Origin: Eubacteriales bacterium
GTDB lineage: Bacteria; Bacillota; Clostridia; Lachnospirales; Lachnospiraceae
DNA: 57,146 nucleotides
NCBI GenBank assembly: GCA_030527665.1
Contig: JAUNAK010000008.1
Span: forward strand, 1 to 57,146
Direction: 5' to 3'
Shown: positions 25,293 through 33,739 of the stretch, in pieces
How positions within the stretch are numbered: the stretch's first letter is position 1
Layout of the letters: the number at the start of each line of letters is the position of its first letter
Notes under the pieces: model-generated
What the model saw: only the letters and a program-made list of their open reading frames with translations
Database searches by the model: none
What the model was told of the DNA's origin: nothing
Made by a program: the position numbers and the translations under genes

Positions 25293-25323
25293 CCCAAACA
25301 ATACTGCAGGCAATTATTAATAT

Positions 25324-25626
25324 TTAGAACAACCCTGTCAGAAATACCGCTGCACAGCAGGTAATGGCCGTGATAAACAGATCTTCCGAAAGAAATGCAG
25401 CTGCAATGCCTGCAGCCAATGCAACAGCACCGGCATACGGTGTCTGCGAAGCTGTAAGGATCGCAGGGAAAGTCATTACTGCCAACGTTACATACGGAAC
25501 ATAATACAGGAAGGACTTGAACCAGCGGTTTTTGATCGGCTTACGGATGAACAAAAACGGCATGACACGGATCGCATAGATCGTCAGTGAAATGACCAGC
25601 AGTGAAAAATATATATGTTTCGGCAT
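25324..25626 (-). CDS. azlD: AzlD family branched-chain amino acid export subunit
   Basis: 100-residue membrane protein with three or four helices (ISLTIYAIRVMPFLFIRK, then YYVPYVTLAVMTFPAIL, and alanine-rich C-terminal helices). This is the small partner of AzlC; together they export branched-chain amino acids or analogues such as azaleucine. The start codon overlaps the azlC stop by one base (TAATG), implying coupled synthesis of the two subunits. Last gene of the map-azlC-azlD unit. A second azlCD pair occurs at 35.6-36.6 kb. Confidence 0.93.
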   Translation of the reverse strand: MPKHIYFSLLVISLTIYAIRVMPFLFIRKPIKNRWFKSFLYYVPYVTLAVMTFPAILTASQTPYAGAVALAAGIAAAFLSEDLFITAITCCAAVFLTGLF

Positions 25627-26393
25627 TATGCATCCCCCTGTTCTGTATCAGCCTCTTCATTCTCATCCGGGATCGGCCGAATGACTGCTGCAATTCCCGC
25701 AATAACCACTGTCAGAATGATAATGCGGAAGCCGGAGGAGATCTCCCGGATCACCGGTGCTTCTGTAAAGATCCAGCTTGCTGCCATGGATATGGCTACC
25801 AGAATTCCGATAAAGTGATTTTTCTTTGACGGCGGAATGATGATCGCAAGAAACATACCGTACATGGCTACGCTTAAGGCATCGGTTGCCCATCCCGGAA
25901 GAATATTGCCCATCAGTACGCCGAGCACGGTTCCCGTACACCAGCCGAATACGGATATGATTCCGATTCCATAGGTATAGAACGGGTTCAGATATCCCTC
26001 CACGGTTACTGACAGACCGAAGATCTCATCGGTGACAAACTGTGCCAGAAACATGCGGTGCAGCGGATTGCTGCCCGGTTTCAGCTTCTGCGTCAGCGAA
26101 CAGCTCATCAGAAAGTATCGAAGATTAACGATCAGCGCGGTGGTGATCATCTCGATCACACCAGCATTGGATGCGATCAGTGTAAGTGCGGCAAATTCAC
26201 CTGCAGAAGCTACCATTGCCGCCGACATGATGCCGGACTGCAGGGCATTCATTCCGATATTGCGCGCTGCAATACCCAGTGCAAAGGATACGGCAAAATA
26301 TCCCATGCAGATCGGAATGCCGTTGCGAAGGCCGTATACAAACCAGCCCGGTGTGGTTTTCGGTGTTTTTTTATTCTGTGCTGCTGATTCCAT
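25626..26393 (-). CDS. azlC: AzlC family branched-chain amino acid permease
   Basis: 255-residue membrane protein with about seven helices. Family marks: RNGIPICMGYFAVSFALGIAAR near the N terminus, SAGEFAALTLIAS, NLRYFLMSCSLTQKL and VTDEIFGLSVT. It forms the export pathway for branched-chain amino acids with AzlD, whose gene overlaps the stop codon. It begins at ATG 26393, overlapping the map stop by one base, so expression depends on translation of map. The link with methionine aminopeptidase may be chance operon membership. Confidence 0.94.
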   Translation of the reverse strand: MESAAQNKKTPKTTPGWFVYGLRNGIPICMGYFAVSFALGIAARNIGMNALQSGIMSAAMVASAGEFAALTLIASNAGVIEMITTALIVNLRYFLMSCSLTQKLKPGSNPLHRMFLAQFVTDEIFGLSVTVEGYLNPFYTYGIGIISVFGWCTGTVLGVLMGNILPGWATDALSVAMYGMFLAIIIPPSKKNHFIGILVAISMAASWIFTEAPVIREISSGFRIIILTVVIAGIAAVIRPIPDENEEADTEQGDA

Positions 26394-27277
26394 TAGTACG
26401 CCAATACCTCACATCCGTCTTCGGTTACGACGATCTGAACTTCCCACTGTGCAGAGGGCTTACCGTCATCGGTATAGATCGTCCAGCCGTTGTCCTTATC
26501 CTGGTAAATTCTGTCGGTTCCCATATTTACCATCGGCTCGATCGTGAAGCACATGCCCGGTACCATCAGCATTTCCGTACCCGGAAGGCTGACATAGCTT
26601 ACCCACGGATCTTCATGGAATTCCAGGCCGATTCCGTGTCCGCCGATCTCACGAACGATCGTATATCCGTTCTCCAGTGCATGCTGATGCACCTTATGTC
26701 CCATATCTCCCAGTGTTGTCCACGGCTTAACTGCCTCAATACCGATCTCCACGCACTCTTTGGTTACCCGTACCAGCTTCTGTTTTTCCTCGGAAACATT
26801 GCCGAGACAGAACATACGGGAGGAATCCGAAAAATAGCCGTTGTAGATCGTAGAAACATCCACATTGATGATATCGCCGTCCTTCAGGATCCGTTTGCTG
26901 TCCGGAATTCCGTGACATACTTCTTCATTGATGGACGTGCATACGCTTTTCGGAAATCCTTCATAATTCAGCGGAGCCGGAATCGCTCCGTGCGAAGTGG
27001 TTACCTCATGCACGATCGTATTGATCTCCTCTGTGCTCATACCGATGCAGATCCTGTCCGCAACCGTATCCAGAACCTCGATATTGATCTTGGCACTTTC
27101 TTTTATACCTGCGATCTGCTCCGGTGTTTTGATCTGCGCACGCTTGGGAACAAGGAAGCCCTTGCGTTCAAACTGTGTGATCTTCGCATCAAAGTTCATA
27201 TGACACTGTTTGTACTTTCTTCCGCTTCCGCACCAGCAGGGATCGTTTCTTTCTATCTTCTTATTTACTAATTCCAT
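26393..27277 (-). CDS. map: Type I methionine aminopeptidase with N-terminal SEC-C zinc motif
   Basis: Removes the initiator methionine from nascent proteins. 294 residues: an N-terminal SEC-C motif (NDPCWCGSGRKYKQCH, residues 11-26) that binds zinc and probably helps ribosome or SecA-related contacts, then the pita-bread metallopeptidase domain. Conserved elements visible are SINEEVCHGIP, the metal ligands in DGDIINVDVS and YFSDSSRMF, GGHGIGLEFHEDP and FTIEPM with the final Glu in WEVQIVVTE. First gene of an operon with azlC and azlD. Start ATG after AAAGGAGAG. Confidence 0.97.
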   Translation of the reverse strand: MELVNKKIERNDPCWCGSGRKYKQCHMNFDAKITQFERKGFLVPKRAQIKTPEQIAGIKESAKINIEVLDTVADRICIGMSTEEINTIVHEVTTSHGAIPAPLNYEGFPKSVCTSINEEVCHGIPDSKRILKDGDIINVDVSTIYNGYFSDSSRMFCLGNVSEEKQKLVRVTKECVEIGIEAVKPWTTLGDMGHKVHQHALENGYTIVREIGGHGIGLEFHEDPWVSYVSLPGTEMLMVPGMCFTIEPMVNMGTDRIYQDKDNGWTIYTDDGKPSAQWEVQIVVTEDGCEVLAY

Positions 27278-27365
27278 GTCTTTCTTCTCTCCTTTGAACC
27301 GCCGATCACAAACAGCCTCCGCCCAAAGGCAGGGAGCTGTGACGGGATCCGCAGTTTAACTGAGC

Positions 27366-27398
27366 AAAACAGCTCGGGCCGCAGGACCCGAGCCGGAT
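27366..27398. terminator. Terminator of thrS
   Basis: GCTCGGG / CCCGAGC (27372-27378 with 27387-27393) with 8-nt loop. On the minus strand TGTTTTG follows; on the plus strand ATTTTTA follows, so it is roughly symmetric. Located just after the thrS stop codon. Confidence 0.8.
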
Positions 27399-27404
27399 TT
27401 TTAC

Positions 27405-29180
27405 TTATTCAGCTGTGTTGATCAGCTCTTTGGAGTGCTCGGTATTCATAGCAGTACACATCTCTACCAGCTTCTCCAGCGGAACGTTGTGCAGCTGCTG
27501 TTTCTGACCGCGTACCGTGATGGATACGGTATTGTCTGCAGCTTCCTTGTCTCCGACAACGATGATATACGGATCCTTGAAGGTCTTGTAATGTTTGATC
27601 TTCTCGTTCATGTTCTTGTCTTCGTAATCTACTTCCACACGAACACCTGCACCCTTCAGTGCAGCAACGACCTTCTTCGCATATGCATTGTGCTCGGTAC
27701 GGATCGGAACGACTGCAACCTGATACGGGCTCAGCCAGAACGGGAATGCACCCTTATAGTTTTCGATCAGGATACCGATATAACGCTCGAAGGATCCGAA
27801 GATCGCACGATGGATCATTACCGGCTGTTTTACAGTGCTGTCATTTGCTGCGTATTTCAGATCGAAATTCAGCGGAAGCTGGAAGTCAAGCTGGATGGTA
27901 CCCATCTGCCATTCTCTTCCCAAAGCATCCTTCATCTTCAGGTCGATCTTCGGTCCGTAGAACGCACCGTCACCTTCGTTGACCTCATAGTTGCCCTCGC
28001 CGTAAACATCATCCAGAATCTCTTTCAGCTCGCTCTCGGCCTTGTTCCAAACCTCGATATCGCCCATGAAATCATCCGGTCTGGTGGACAGCTCTGCCAT
28101 ATAGGTCAGACCGAAAGTACCGTAGATCTGTGTAGCGATCTCCATGATATCACGGATCTCCTCACCGATCTGATTCTCGGCAACCAGAATATGTGCATCG
28201 TCCTGACGGAACTGCTGTACACGGAACAGACCGTTCAGCTCGCCGGATTTCTCTTTTCTGTGGATAACGTCCACCTGGTTGATACGCATCGGAAGATCTC
28301 TGTAGGAACGCAGTTTGTTTTTGTAAACAAGAATAGCGTTCGGGCAGTTCATCGGTTTTACAGCGTAGTAATCGCTCTCATCCTCTTTTACACCCGGGAT
28401 AACGAACATATTCTCTTTGTAGTGTCCCCAGTGTCCGGAGGTTCTCCACAGCTTGGAGTTGCTGATGACCGGTCCGGAGATCTCGGTATAGCCGTGCTCC
28501 TCATGGATATCTCTCCAGAAGCTCAGAAGTGCATTGAACAGCTTCCAGCCTCTCGGCAGCCAGTACGGCATACCCGGTGCAGACTCATCAAACATGAACA
28601 GCTCCTGCTGCGGTCCCAGTTTCTTGTGGTCACGCTCAGCTGCCTCCTGCAGGAATTTCTTATACTCTTTCAGCTGCTGTTTATCCGGGAATACGCTTAC
28701 ATAAATACGCTGCAGCTGGTCTCTCTTCTCATCGCCTCTCCAGTAAGCACCGGATACGGAACGGATCTCATAGGCAACATTCATCAGCTCCTGAGAATTG
28801 TCCACATGCGGTCCGCGGCAAAGATCGGTGAAGTCCTCACCTGTCAGATAGATGGTAATAGTCTCATCTTCCGGAAGCTCCTCGATCAGCTCTTTTTTGA
28901 ACTTCTGCTCAGCAAAAAGAACCAGTGCCTCCTCTTTGCTTACTTCCTTGCGGGTCCATGCCTCTCTTCTCTTGATGATCTCACGCATCTTGTCCTCAAG
29001 TGCCTTGAAATCATCGGCAGTCAGTGCACGCGGCAGAACGAAATCATAGTACATACCGTTGTCGATCTGCGGTCCGATGGCATACTGTACATTCTCTTTG
29101 CCGAACATCTCTACAACGGCTTTTGCAAGAATGTGTGCCATGGAATGACGATAAACCTGTAAAAATTCTTCTCTTTCCAT
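27405..29180 (-). CDS. thrS: Threonyl-tRNA synthetase, short form without TGS domain
   Basis: Charges tRNA-Thr with threonine. The start is ATG 29178-29180, MEREEFLQVYRHSMAHILAK; sequence upstream belongs to the T-box leader although it is open. 591 residues: the N-terminal ubiquitin-like TGS domain found in B. subtilis and E. coli ThrRS is missing, and the protein begins directly with the editing-domain helix carrying HSMAHILAKAV. Editing residues CRGPHVDNS, catalytic motifs MPYWLPRGW, MNCPNAILVYKN with its zinc Cys, and RAIFGSFERYIGIL are present. Only this copy is in the window. Expression is controlled by the T-box at 29271-29533. Confidence 0.97.
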   Translation of the reverse strand: MEREEFLQVYRHSMAHILAKAVVEMFGKENVQYAIGPQIDNGMYYDFVLPRALTADDFKALEDKMREIIKRREAWTRKEVSKEEALVLFAEQKFKKELIEELPEDETITIYLTGEDFTDLCRGPHVDNSQELMNVAYEIRSVSGAYWRGDEKRDQLQRIYVSVFPDKQQLKEYKKFLQEAAERDHKKLGPQQELFMFDESAPGMPYWLPRGWKLFNALLSFWRDIHEEHGYTEISGPVISNSKLWRTSGHWGHYKENMFVIPGVKEDESDYYAVKPMNCPNAILVYKNKLRSYRDLPMRINQVDVIHRKEKSGELNGLFRVQQFRQDDAHILVAENQIGEEIRDIMEIATQIYGTFGLTYMAELSTRPDDFMGDIEVWNKAESELKEILDDVYGEGNYEVNEGDGAFYGPKIDLKMKDALGREWQMGTIQLDFQLPLNFDLKYAANDSTVKQPVMIHRAIFGSFERYIGILIENYKGAFPFWLSPYQVAVVPIRTEHNAYAKKVVAALKGAGVRVEVDYEDKNMNEKIKHYKTFKDPYIIVVGDKEAADNTVSITVRGQKQQLHNVPLEKLVEMCTAMNTEHSKELINTAE

Positions 29181-29270
29181 ACTTGTCTCTGTCCTTTCTG
29201 TTGGTCCGTACGGTGAATTCTGTGAGGATATATTGCGGACTTTTTTGCTCCCTGCGCAAATTTGGGTCGC

Positions 29271-29533
29271 AAAAAAGTCCCCTACATCACCTAAATTTTT
29301 CGGTAATGTAAGGGACGTAAGATACGCGGTTCCACCCTTATTGCTGCAGCAAAAGTTATGCTGCGGCCACTCATTAAAAGATGATAACGGAATCACCGGA
29401 CCGGATTGGGGTCTCTCGGAGGTGGTCTTCACATAAGTCCGCCTGAAAATACTTCCAGCACCCTTCCGCTTCTGCGAAATTCGGTATTTCTCTCTGTCAC
29501 GCGCTTCTCAGCTACTTTCCTCGTCAACGATTT
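29271..29533 (-). promoter_or_regulatory. Thr-specific T-box riboswitch of thrS
   Basis: The conserved T-box GGGTGGAACCGCG is at 29325-29337 (minus strand). It is followed by a terminator of 15-bp arms (29277-29291 with 29302-29316) and TTTTTT (29271-29276). The UGGA of the T-box would pair with a tRNA end UCCA. In stem I the likely specifier is the Thr codon ACC at 29424-29426, within GAAGACCACC; a second ACC near 29485 is an alternative. Uncharged tRNA-Thr binding would favour the antiterminator and raise thrS expression when threonine is scarce. Confidence 0.95.
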
Positions 29534-29539
29534 GCAAAC

Positions 29540-29568
29540 ATTATACAGCCGTCCTTTTGAAATGGCAA
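29540..29568 (-). promoter_or_regulatory. thrS promoter
   Basis: Minus strand -35 TTGCCA (29563-29568), 17-nt spacer and -10 TATAAT (29540-29545). The start near 29533 leaves a 260-nt leader that contains the complete T-box. Confidence 0.85.
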
Positions 29569-29642
29569 GTGCCTTTTCCATACCTTTACAGAAAGATACG
29601 CGGCTGTTCCTGCCGCAGATACTATACCGCACAGGTATTTGC

Positions 29643-31127
29643 TCATACTTCCATCATGGTCAGCAGATCCTCCCGAAGCTCCGTACGGCGGTCCTTCATC
29701 AGCAGCAGACGATTGAACTTGTAATATGTATCGTTTCCGCATTCACGGACATATTTCAGACTGTAATACCCTGCTGTAAGCTCGGTAAGGAAAATAACCA
29801 TCTCCTGACCTTCACCGAACACCTGCTCCAGAAATGTAAACGCATTTGTCAGCTCGTTTCCGGTATCTTCGATCGCCTGTTTTCTTTCCGCTTCTCTTTT
29901 TCCGAACCACGCTTTGATTTCTGCAAATGTGTACTCTTCTTTTTCCGCCTCGGAAAGCAGGAGCAGCAGTTTTTTCCGGATTCGGATCTGTTCCTTATCC
30001 AGAAGTGCGGCTTCTGTCTGCCGGTCCAGTTCATGCTGCAGCTGCATTCTCTTCTGTTTCAATACACCGGACACTGACATCTCCGGATCCTTGATTCCTG
30101 TCTTTATCTCCTTCAGGATACCGAAAAGCGCACGCTGCAGTTCCAGGTCCTCTGCGTAAGAACGAAAACGATTGCCAAGACTGTCGATCAACAGGCCGAT
30201 CAGGCTGAGCTTCTCATCAAAGGGAGCCCGCTGCATGGTTTCCTTCTCTTCCGGAATCCAGCCGGACAGAATCTCCGGAATTCGATACACATCCCTGTAT
30301 TTTCGATACAGCTCATAATATACAGCAAAATCCTCGGCGATCTCCGGATCCTGCAGATACTGGACCGTTGTATTGGCGGTAACCGGTTTTCCCAGTTTTT
30401 CATAAACCTGGATCAGCCGGGACAGATCCTCCCATCCCCGGGCCGTCACAAAACGTCTGCCCGATACCTCTGTGCGGATATGATAGAAATTTTCTCTCCG
30501 TATCTCCAGATAGGCAAGAATCGATCCATGCACTCCGGTTTTGTATGCATATTCCTTCCATGCCTCAAAATCCGCATCGATATCGATCTTCTTCACACGG
30601 TCCAGCGTAACCACATCCATATCCCGTACCGATTTGTTGTATTCCGGCGGATTGCCTGCCGTTACGATCACAAAACCATCCGGGATCCGGTGGGTACCGA
30701 AACTTTTGTACTGCAGGAACTGCAGCATCGTCGGTGCCAGTGTTTCCGAAACACAGTTGATCTCATCCAGAAACAGAATGCCTTCCTGAATGCCGCTTTT
30801 TTCGATCTGCTCGTAGATCGACGCAACGATCTCACTCATGGTATATTCGGTTACCGAGTAGTTTCTGCCGCCGTACTCTCTTTCACGAATAAACGGAAGA
30901 CCGATCGCGCTCTGCCGGGTATGATGTGTGATCGTATAGGCCACCAGATTAATGCCGCATTCTCTGGATACCTGTTCCATAATGGCAGTCTTTCCGATTC
31001 CGGGCGGGCCCATCAGCAGGATCGGCCGCTGTTTTTCCACCGGGATCACATAGGATCCGGTCTCATCCTTCAGAAGATACGCTTCGATCGTATCCTTGAT
31101 CTCGTTTTTTGCTTCTCGTATATTCAT
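29643..31127 (-). CDS. MoxR-type AAA ATPase
   Basis: 494 residues from ATG 31125-31127 (MNIREAKNEIK) behind AGGAAGG; a longer frame runs into the preceding gene. AAA core: Walker A MGPPGIGKTA at about residues 38-47, Walker B GILFLDEINC, sensor 1 TAGNPPEYNKS. The C-terminal 200 residues are helical and charged, without a recognised domain. MoxR ATPases usually work with vWA proteins as chaperone-like pairs; here the vWA/DUF2201 gene ends 50 nt upstream. Last gene of the LRR-vWA-MoxR operon. No terminator is visible before the thrS promoter. Confidence 0.9.
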   Translation of the reverse strand: MNIREAKNEIKDTIEAYLLKDETGSYVIPVEKQRPILLMGPPGIGKTAIMEQVSRECGINLVAYTITHHTRQSAIGLPFIREREYGGRNYSVTEYTMSEIVASIYEQIEKSGIQEGILFLDEINCVSETLAPTMLQFLQYKSFGTHRIPDGFVIVTAGNPPEYNKSVRDMDVVTLDRVKKIDIDADFEAWKEYAYKTGVHGSILAYLEIRRENFYHIRTEVSGRRFVTARGWEDLSRLIQVYEKLGKPVTANTTVQYLQDPEIAEDFAVYYELYRKYRDVYRIPEILSGWIPEEKETMQRAPFDEKLSLIGLLIDSLGNRFRSYAEDLELQRALFGILKEIKTGIKDPEMSVSGVLKQKRMQLQHELDRQTEAALLDKEQIRIRKKLLLLLSEAEKEEYTFAEIKAWFGKREAERKQAIEDTGNELTNAFTFLEQVFGEGQEMVIFLTELTAGYYSLKYVRECGNDTYYKFNRLLLMKDRRTELREDLLTMMEV

Positions 31128-31176
31128 TACAGTTATCCTTCCTGTTTTCCAAAATTCAGAAACTGCAGATTCATCA

Positions 31177-32631
31177 TCATTGTTCAGCACCTCGGAAAGT
31201 TTCCGGCGCATGATCCGGTTCTGCTTTCACGAACAATTTCATCGCCCATCCCGGAACCTCCGCATCATCCATCTCCTCTTCCCGGTGAAAAACAAATGCA
31301 GTCTCATAGGGTGTCGGTTCCTCCGGATAGGTTCCGAATCCGTCTGTAAAATACAGCAGTCCCCGCAGTCCGGTCATCTCTCCCTGCCTCTGTTTTTCTG
31401 TTATATAGCGGAATACCGGACGGAAATCCGTTCCGCCTCCTCCGTGTACATGAAAAGCCTTGGCGTACTTTTCCATATCCTTCGGCGATTCCAGAAAAAC
31501 CACTTTCTGTACCTTCTCATCGCACTCAATGATATGGATCTGCACCCGCTGAAAAAAGCTCTCCGCATCAGACAGAATCACTGCCGTATCATTCAGAAAT
31601 TTCTGCACCAGACTGTCCTGACAGGACATGGAGGTATCTACAGCGATCACCAGTTCCTCGACTTTTTTGGCTTCCCGATATTCCAGTTCTTCAAAAAGAG
31701 GCATGTTGCCGTACATCTGCATGCCGTAATTGTAATAGCCATAATCAAAGGCATCCATATCGATGCCCGGTTCTTCACGGACGACGGAAAACTTCTGCAG
31801 ATACTCCCGGAAATCGGTCCGTTTCCTGTTTTCCAGTGCAAGCACCCGATGCAGTTCCCCTTCCCGGCTTCCTTTTTTGCTTCCCCTGGTCTCCAGCTCG
31901 ATCTGGATCTTCCGGGCATTTTTCTCCCATTCCTCCTGTTTTTCCTTCACCTGATGCAGACGAACGGTCAGAGGAGGAATTTCACCGCTCTCCTGCTGTT
32001 TTTCCTCCGGTTCTTCCTCTGTATCCTGTGCCTGCGGAGGCATACCGGCCGGCGGCTTCTCCTGTTTTTCATTATCCTCCCGGGGCACCTTCTCCATGCG
32101 ATCCCAGAAGCTGTGATCGTCACAGGCAAACTCGAAGGCCATGCGTGCCTCCTCGTCATAATCTCTGTGACGGGAAGTAAAATACCGGTACAACCGCTCG
32201 GCCGTCAGAACCCCGACCTCCCTGTTCAGATCTTCATATACCGCCTCCCGGTAATCCGTCAGGACAACGTTCAATACGGGAACGTCCATACTGTCCACCA
32301 CGGCTTCCGCCGCAATGTCACAGCACAGATCCCAGAGATCCCTTTCTCCATACAGATCCGAGGAAAACATATGCCGGAACAGGCAGTGCATCAGCATATG
32401 CATATAGGCCCGATCCAGCCGGTAGGGATGTTCCAGATAGACCGCATACAGATAATTTGGATTAAAACGAACGGATACCGCATCTGTTCCGATGGTCTTG
32501 GTCCACAGATCCATCTGCAGATCCAGGCTGTTCAAAGCCGGTCCCATGAAATGCATGGACAGAAACAGCTCGTTCCGGATCACCTCAAGGATCTTCTTTC
32601 CCATCTGTTCCAGTTCAACTCGATTTCCCAT
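31177..32631 (-). CDS. vWA-like protein with degenerate DUF2201 metallopeptidase domain
   Basis: 484 residues. The N-terminal domain (about 1-160) matches the putative metallopeptidase DUF2201_N, but the expected HExxH reads His78-Met-Leu-Met-His82 with a third His87: the three histidines are kept and the catalytic glutamate is lost. A Glu/Gln/Lys-rich linker spans about 190-300. The C-terminal vWA-like domain has the MIDAS residues DTSMS (about 335), the threonine in GGGGTDF and the aspartate in YFTDGFG. Such proteins partner with MoxR ATPases, encoded next. TAATG overlap with the LRR gene indicates coupling. Likely a substrate adaptor rather than a protease. Confidence 0.88.
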   Translation of the reverse strand: MGNRVELEQMGKKILEVIRNELFLSMHFMGPALNSLDLQMDLWTKTIGTDAVSVRFNPNYLYAVYLEHPYRLDRAYMHMLMHCLFRHMFSSDLYGERDLWDLCCDIAAEAVVDSMDVPVLNVVLTDYREAVYEDLNREVGVLTAERLYRYFTSRHRDYDEEARMAFEFACDDHSFWDRMEKVPREDNEKQEKPPAGMPPQAQDTEEEPEEKQQESGEIPPLTVRLHQVKEKQEEWEKNARKIQIELETRGSKKGSREGELHRVLALENRKRTDFREYLQKFSVVREEPGIDMDAFDYGYYNYGMQMYGNMPLFEELEYREAKKVEELVIAVDTSMSCQDSLVQKFLNDTAVILSDAESFFQRVQIHIIECDEKVQKVVFLESPKDMEKYAKAFHVHGGGGTDFRPVFRYITEKQRQGEMTGLRGLLYFTDGFGTYPEEPTPYETAFVFHREEEMDDAEVPGWAMKLFVKAEPDHAPETFRGAEQ

Positions 32632-33548
32632 TACAGATCCTCCATAGAGAATGTCTCCGGTTCCGCTGCATCTTTTATGTCTCTGCCATAGGCCATCAGC
32701 ATGGCGCAGATCTCCGTATGCCCGCCTGCCGATGCCAAACGCACCGCCTGATCCATATCTCCGGAATCAATATCTGTCTGCTTCAGCAGCACTTCCAGAC
32801 TCTCTTTATCTTCCGCAGCAATGTATGCAGCAAGGATCTCTACCGCATGCTCCTGCAGATACTGTATGTATTGTTTTCTCGCAGCATCCTCCAGCCGGAA
32901 CGGACAGCCGATCCGGTCCAGAGCGATCCGTGCCGTCACTTCCTGCTGCTCTGTTTCCGCCCTGGTAAAGGAGCGGTCATATCCTTCAAAATCGATCCCG
33001 CTGCGGGAAACATTTTCCCGATAGGCATAGCCGGCACCGACGATCTTCGGATGGATCGCTCTTGCATAGGTATCCTCCCGATCCTCATTGTGATAGGACG
33101 GAAAGGTCAGCCGTGCCTCTCCCTCCGGAAGCTGCAGACGGAAATGCAGCACTTCCGTATTGTCCCCCAGAATATCCTTCAGAACCCGGAAATATCCCTG
33201 CTCAAACCGGATGCAGATCTCCTGCAGCTTCCGGTTTTCCCGAATGCCTCCGTCATAATAATCGATCACCGAATCTGTCATGGTGATCCGTTCCAGATTC
33301 CGGCACCGGTAAAAAGCAAAGGGGCCGATCTCCGTCACGGAAGACGGCAGGATCACCTCCCGGATATCCCCATTTTCATCAAATGCATGACGTCCGACCG
33401 CCCGGACCGGAAGCACAACGTTTTTGCCGTCCGCCTCCGTCCAGACTGCTTCCGACGAAATCTGCAGACTGTGTACCCTACCCGCAAAGCCCGTCACCGC
33501 CAGACAGGACTGTCCGCGTTTTTCTCTTTTTTCATATAGTACAGGCAT
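32631..33548 (-). CDS. LRR_5/BspA-like repeat protein with ankyrin-like C terminus
   Basis: 305 residues from ATG 33546-33548, which follows AAGGAG with good spacing; a GTG two codons earlier sits directly on that site. The N-terminal half contains BspA/LRR_5-type repeats (RAVGRHAFDENGDIREVILP, then SSVTEIGPFAFYRCRNLERI). The C-terminal part resembles an ankyrin repeat (LASAGGHTEICAMLMAYGRD). No signal peptide is visible, so it is probably cytoplasmic, unlike the exported BspA proteins. First gene of the operon with the vWA/DUF2201 and MoxR genes; it probably provides protein-protein recognition for that ATPase system. Confidence 0.83.
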   Translation of the reverse strand: MPVLYEKREKRGQSCLAVTGFAGRVHSLQISSEAVWTEADGKNVVLPVRAVGRHAFDENGDIREVILPSSVTEIGPFAFYRCRNLERITMTDSVIDYYDGGIRENRKLQEICIRFEQGYFRVLKDILGDNTEVLHFRLQLPEGEARLTFPSYHNEDREDTYARAIHPKIVGAGYAYRENVSRSGIDFEGYDRSFTRAETEQQEVTARIALDRIGCPFRLEDAARKQYIQYLQEHAVEILAAYIAAEDKESLEVLLKQTDIDSGDMDQAVRLASAGGHTEICAMLMAYGRDIKDAAEPETFSMEDL

Positions 33549-33650
33549 ATGCACTCCTTACTTAACTCCATGTACCCCCCAATGCTTCGGAATGAAATGA
33601 ATTCTGCATCCATTCGCACAAAGCTGCAGAACATTCACATCTTAACATAT

Positions 33651-33678
33651 AAAAAGGATGCCGCTTTCACGGCATCCT
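33651..33678 (-). terminator. Terminator of the symporter gene
   Basis: AGGATGCCG / CGGCATCCT (33655-33663 with 33670-33678), 6-nt loop, followed on the minus strand by TTTTT. Confidence 0.92.
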
Positions 33679-33739
33679 GAATTATAACATATTCTATTCT
33701 TTTGCGTTTACCCTTGTTCCAAAAGAGTACTCTGCGGCT

